A DNA stretch of 64,000 nucleotides from Pholis gunnellus (Eukaryota > Chordata > Actinopteri > Perciformes > Pholidae). This document shows positions 63,301-64,000 of the stretch, piece by piece (position 1 is the first letter of the stretch; each line of letters begins with the position of its first letter). The translations under genes were made by a program, and so were the position numbers. The DNA lies in contig OU342804.1 in NCBI GenBank assembly GCA_910591455.2, forward strand, positions 16,340,133-16,404,132, given 5' to 3'. Under the pieces are notes generated by a model. The model searched no databases. It saw only the letters and a program-made list of their open reading frames with translations, and was not told the DNA's origin.

Positions 63301-64000
63301 TTGAGTGACAGGCATAAGGTACAGAGCAGTGTATTTCTCGTGTGTAATTGTTGAGCCTAGCTAACTGACACTAGTACTTCCTCTCGCTGTGTGTATGAGT
63401 GACAGAGGAGGTTAACGGGACCAGCTGTCATCTCTCACTGGTGCTAACTAGCTGCTAATCTCTCTCTCAGTCTCACAATGACGACATTGATTCCCACAGA
63501 CCAACCGCCACGCCATCTGCCACAATAGTCCATTAAACCTGAGGGGAAGAGAGTGAGCTATACTGAAACATAAGAGGGGAAAGTGGAAGAGAAGGGAGAT
63601 GAAATTAGAATGAGAGATTGTATGACTAGTTTTGCACACGAGTGTGCTTACATGCTTTTGTGCCGTCACGTCACGTAGGAACACGGCCTGTATTGTCCAT
63701 CTGCCGCTGCATGTTATGGTTCCCAGAGGATGTGCTGTAGGTTGGGACATAATTTGAGCTTTCTTCATGTTAGACACAGAGATTTAGACGCATTACATCA
63801 TTGGGATTGTGAGGTTTAATTAGATTAATTAGCATTTCACCTCCTAAAATTACACATCAAAAGTATATATTAGAATAACATATAGCCCGATGCTTCCTAA
63901 GACGGTGCATGTCAGCATAGTTTGAAGAAACTATAAATATAAATATAATTTTGTTAATGATATTTATTGTCGGCTCCTTTGTGTATATTGGTTTTGATGC
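60349..64000 (+). other. fzd3: First coding intron of fzd3, to window end
   Basis: No continuation of the frizzled domain (the expected block with its next cysteines) was found, so the intron runs past 64000. It holds short TG runs (60380-60405, 62476-62492, 62809-62829) and two non-repetitive islands, about 63200-63330 and 63790-63860, with homeodomain- and OTX-like cores. Confidence 0.7.
63815..63832. promoter_or_regulatory. Paired homeodomain cores in fzd3 intron
   Basis: TTTAATTAGATTAATTAG contains two direct TAATTAG cores spaced 9 nt apart, an arrangement bound by many homeodomain proteins. The surrounding 60 bp is not a simple repeat. Function is inferred only from the motif. Confidence 0.3.

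Overview
The window is nuclear DNA of a vertebrate, and everything points to a ray-finned fish, probably a teleost. It has split genes with GT-AG introns, very many (CA/TG)n and (CT/GA)n microsatellites, and degraded copies of interspersed repeats that I associate with teleost genomes. Five protein-coding genes can be read by splicing exons by eye. Four of them end inside the window with a clean stop. There is no CRISPR array, operon, phage or other prokaryotic feature, and I found no convincing tRNA or rRNA gene.

Layout: (1) 1-23518, + strand: the 3' part of ush2a (usherin). An 8.6-kb intron, rich in simple repeats, is followed by 21 exons for the last ~10 fibronectin type III domains, the membrane span, and a cytoplasmic tail ending in the PDZ ligand DTHL. 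(2) 23519-29483: tail-to-tail spacer holding the 3' UTRs of ush2a and kctd3. (3) 29484-38383, - strand: complete kctd3 in 19 coding exons (864 codons), with a BTB/T1 domain followed by WD40-like repeats. (4) 38384-40241: head-to-head promoter spacer between kctd3 and nrbp1, with an ETS site and a striking inverted CCAAT/GC dyad. (5) 40398-50424, + strand: complete nrbp1 pseudokinase (17 coding exons, 525 codons), with a 3' UTR to an AATAAA at 52614. (6) 52994-55847, + strand: complete krtcap3, a four-pass membrane protein (6 exons, 220 codons), starting about 0.4 kb after the nrbp1 poly(A) signal. (7) 58.2-64 kb, + strand: 5' end of a frizzled-3 gene, with a GC-rich leader exon, a leader/coding exon for the signal sequence and start of the cysteine-rich domain, then the beginning of a long intron.

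These genes do not form one pathway. Usherin is an adhesion protein of photoreceptor and hair-cell membranes; KCTD3 is a BTB/WD protein linked to HCN channels; NRBP1 is an adaptor pseudokinase; KRTCAP3 is a poorly understood membrane protein; FZD3 is a Wnt/planar-polarity receptor. In human the same genes lie on 1q41 (USH2A, KCTD3), 2p23.3 (NRBP1, KRTCAP3) and 8p21 (FZD3), as I recall. The window therefore joins blocks that are separate in human.

The most interesting non-routine signals concern splicing. Two small in-frame exons in the usherin tail sit between a 450-bp CT tract and a 126-bp TG tract. Two kctd3 acceptors directly follow >100-bp TG tracts. One ush2a acceptor uses a 125-bp pure CT tract as its polypyrimidine tract. 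No previously undescribed molecular system is evident.
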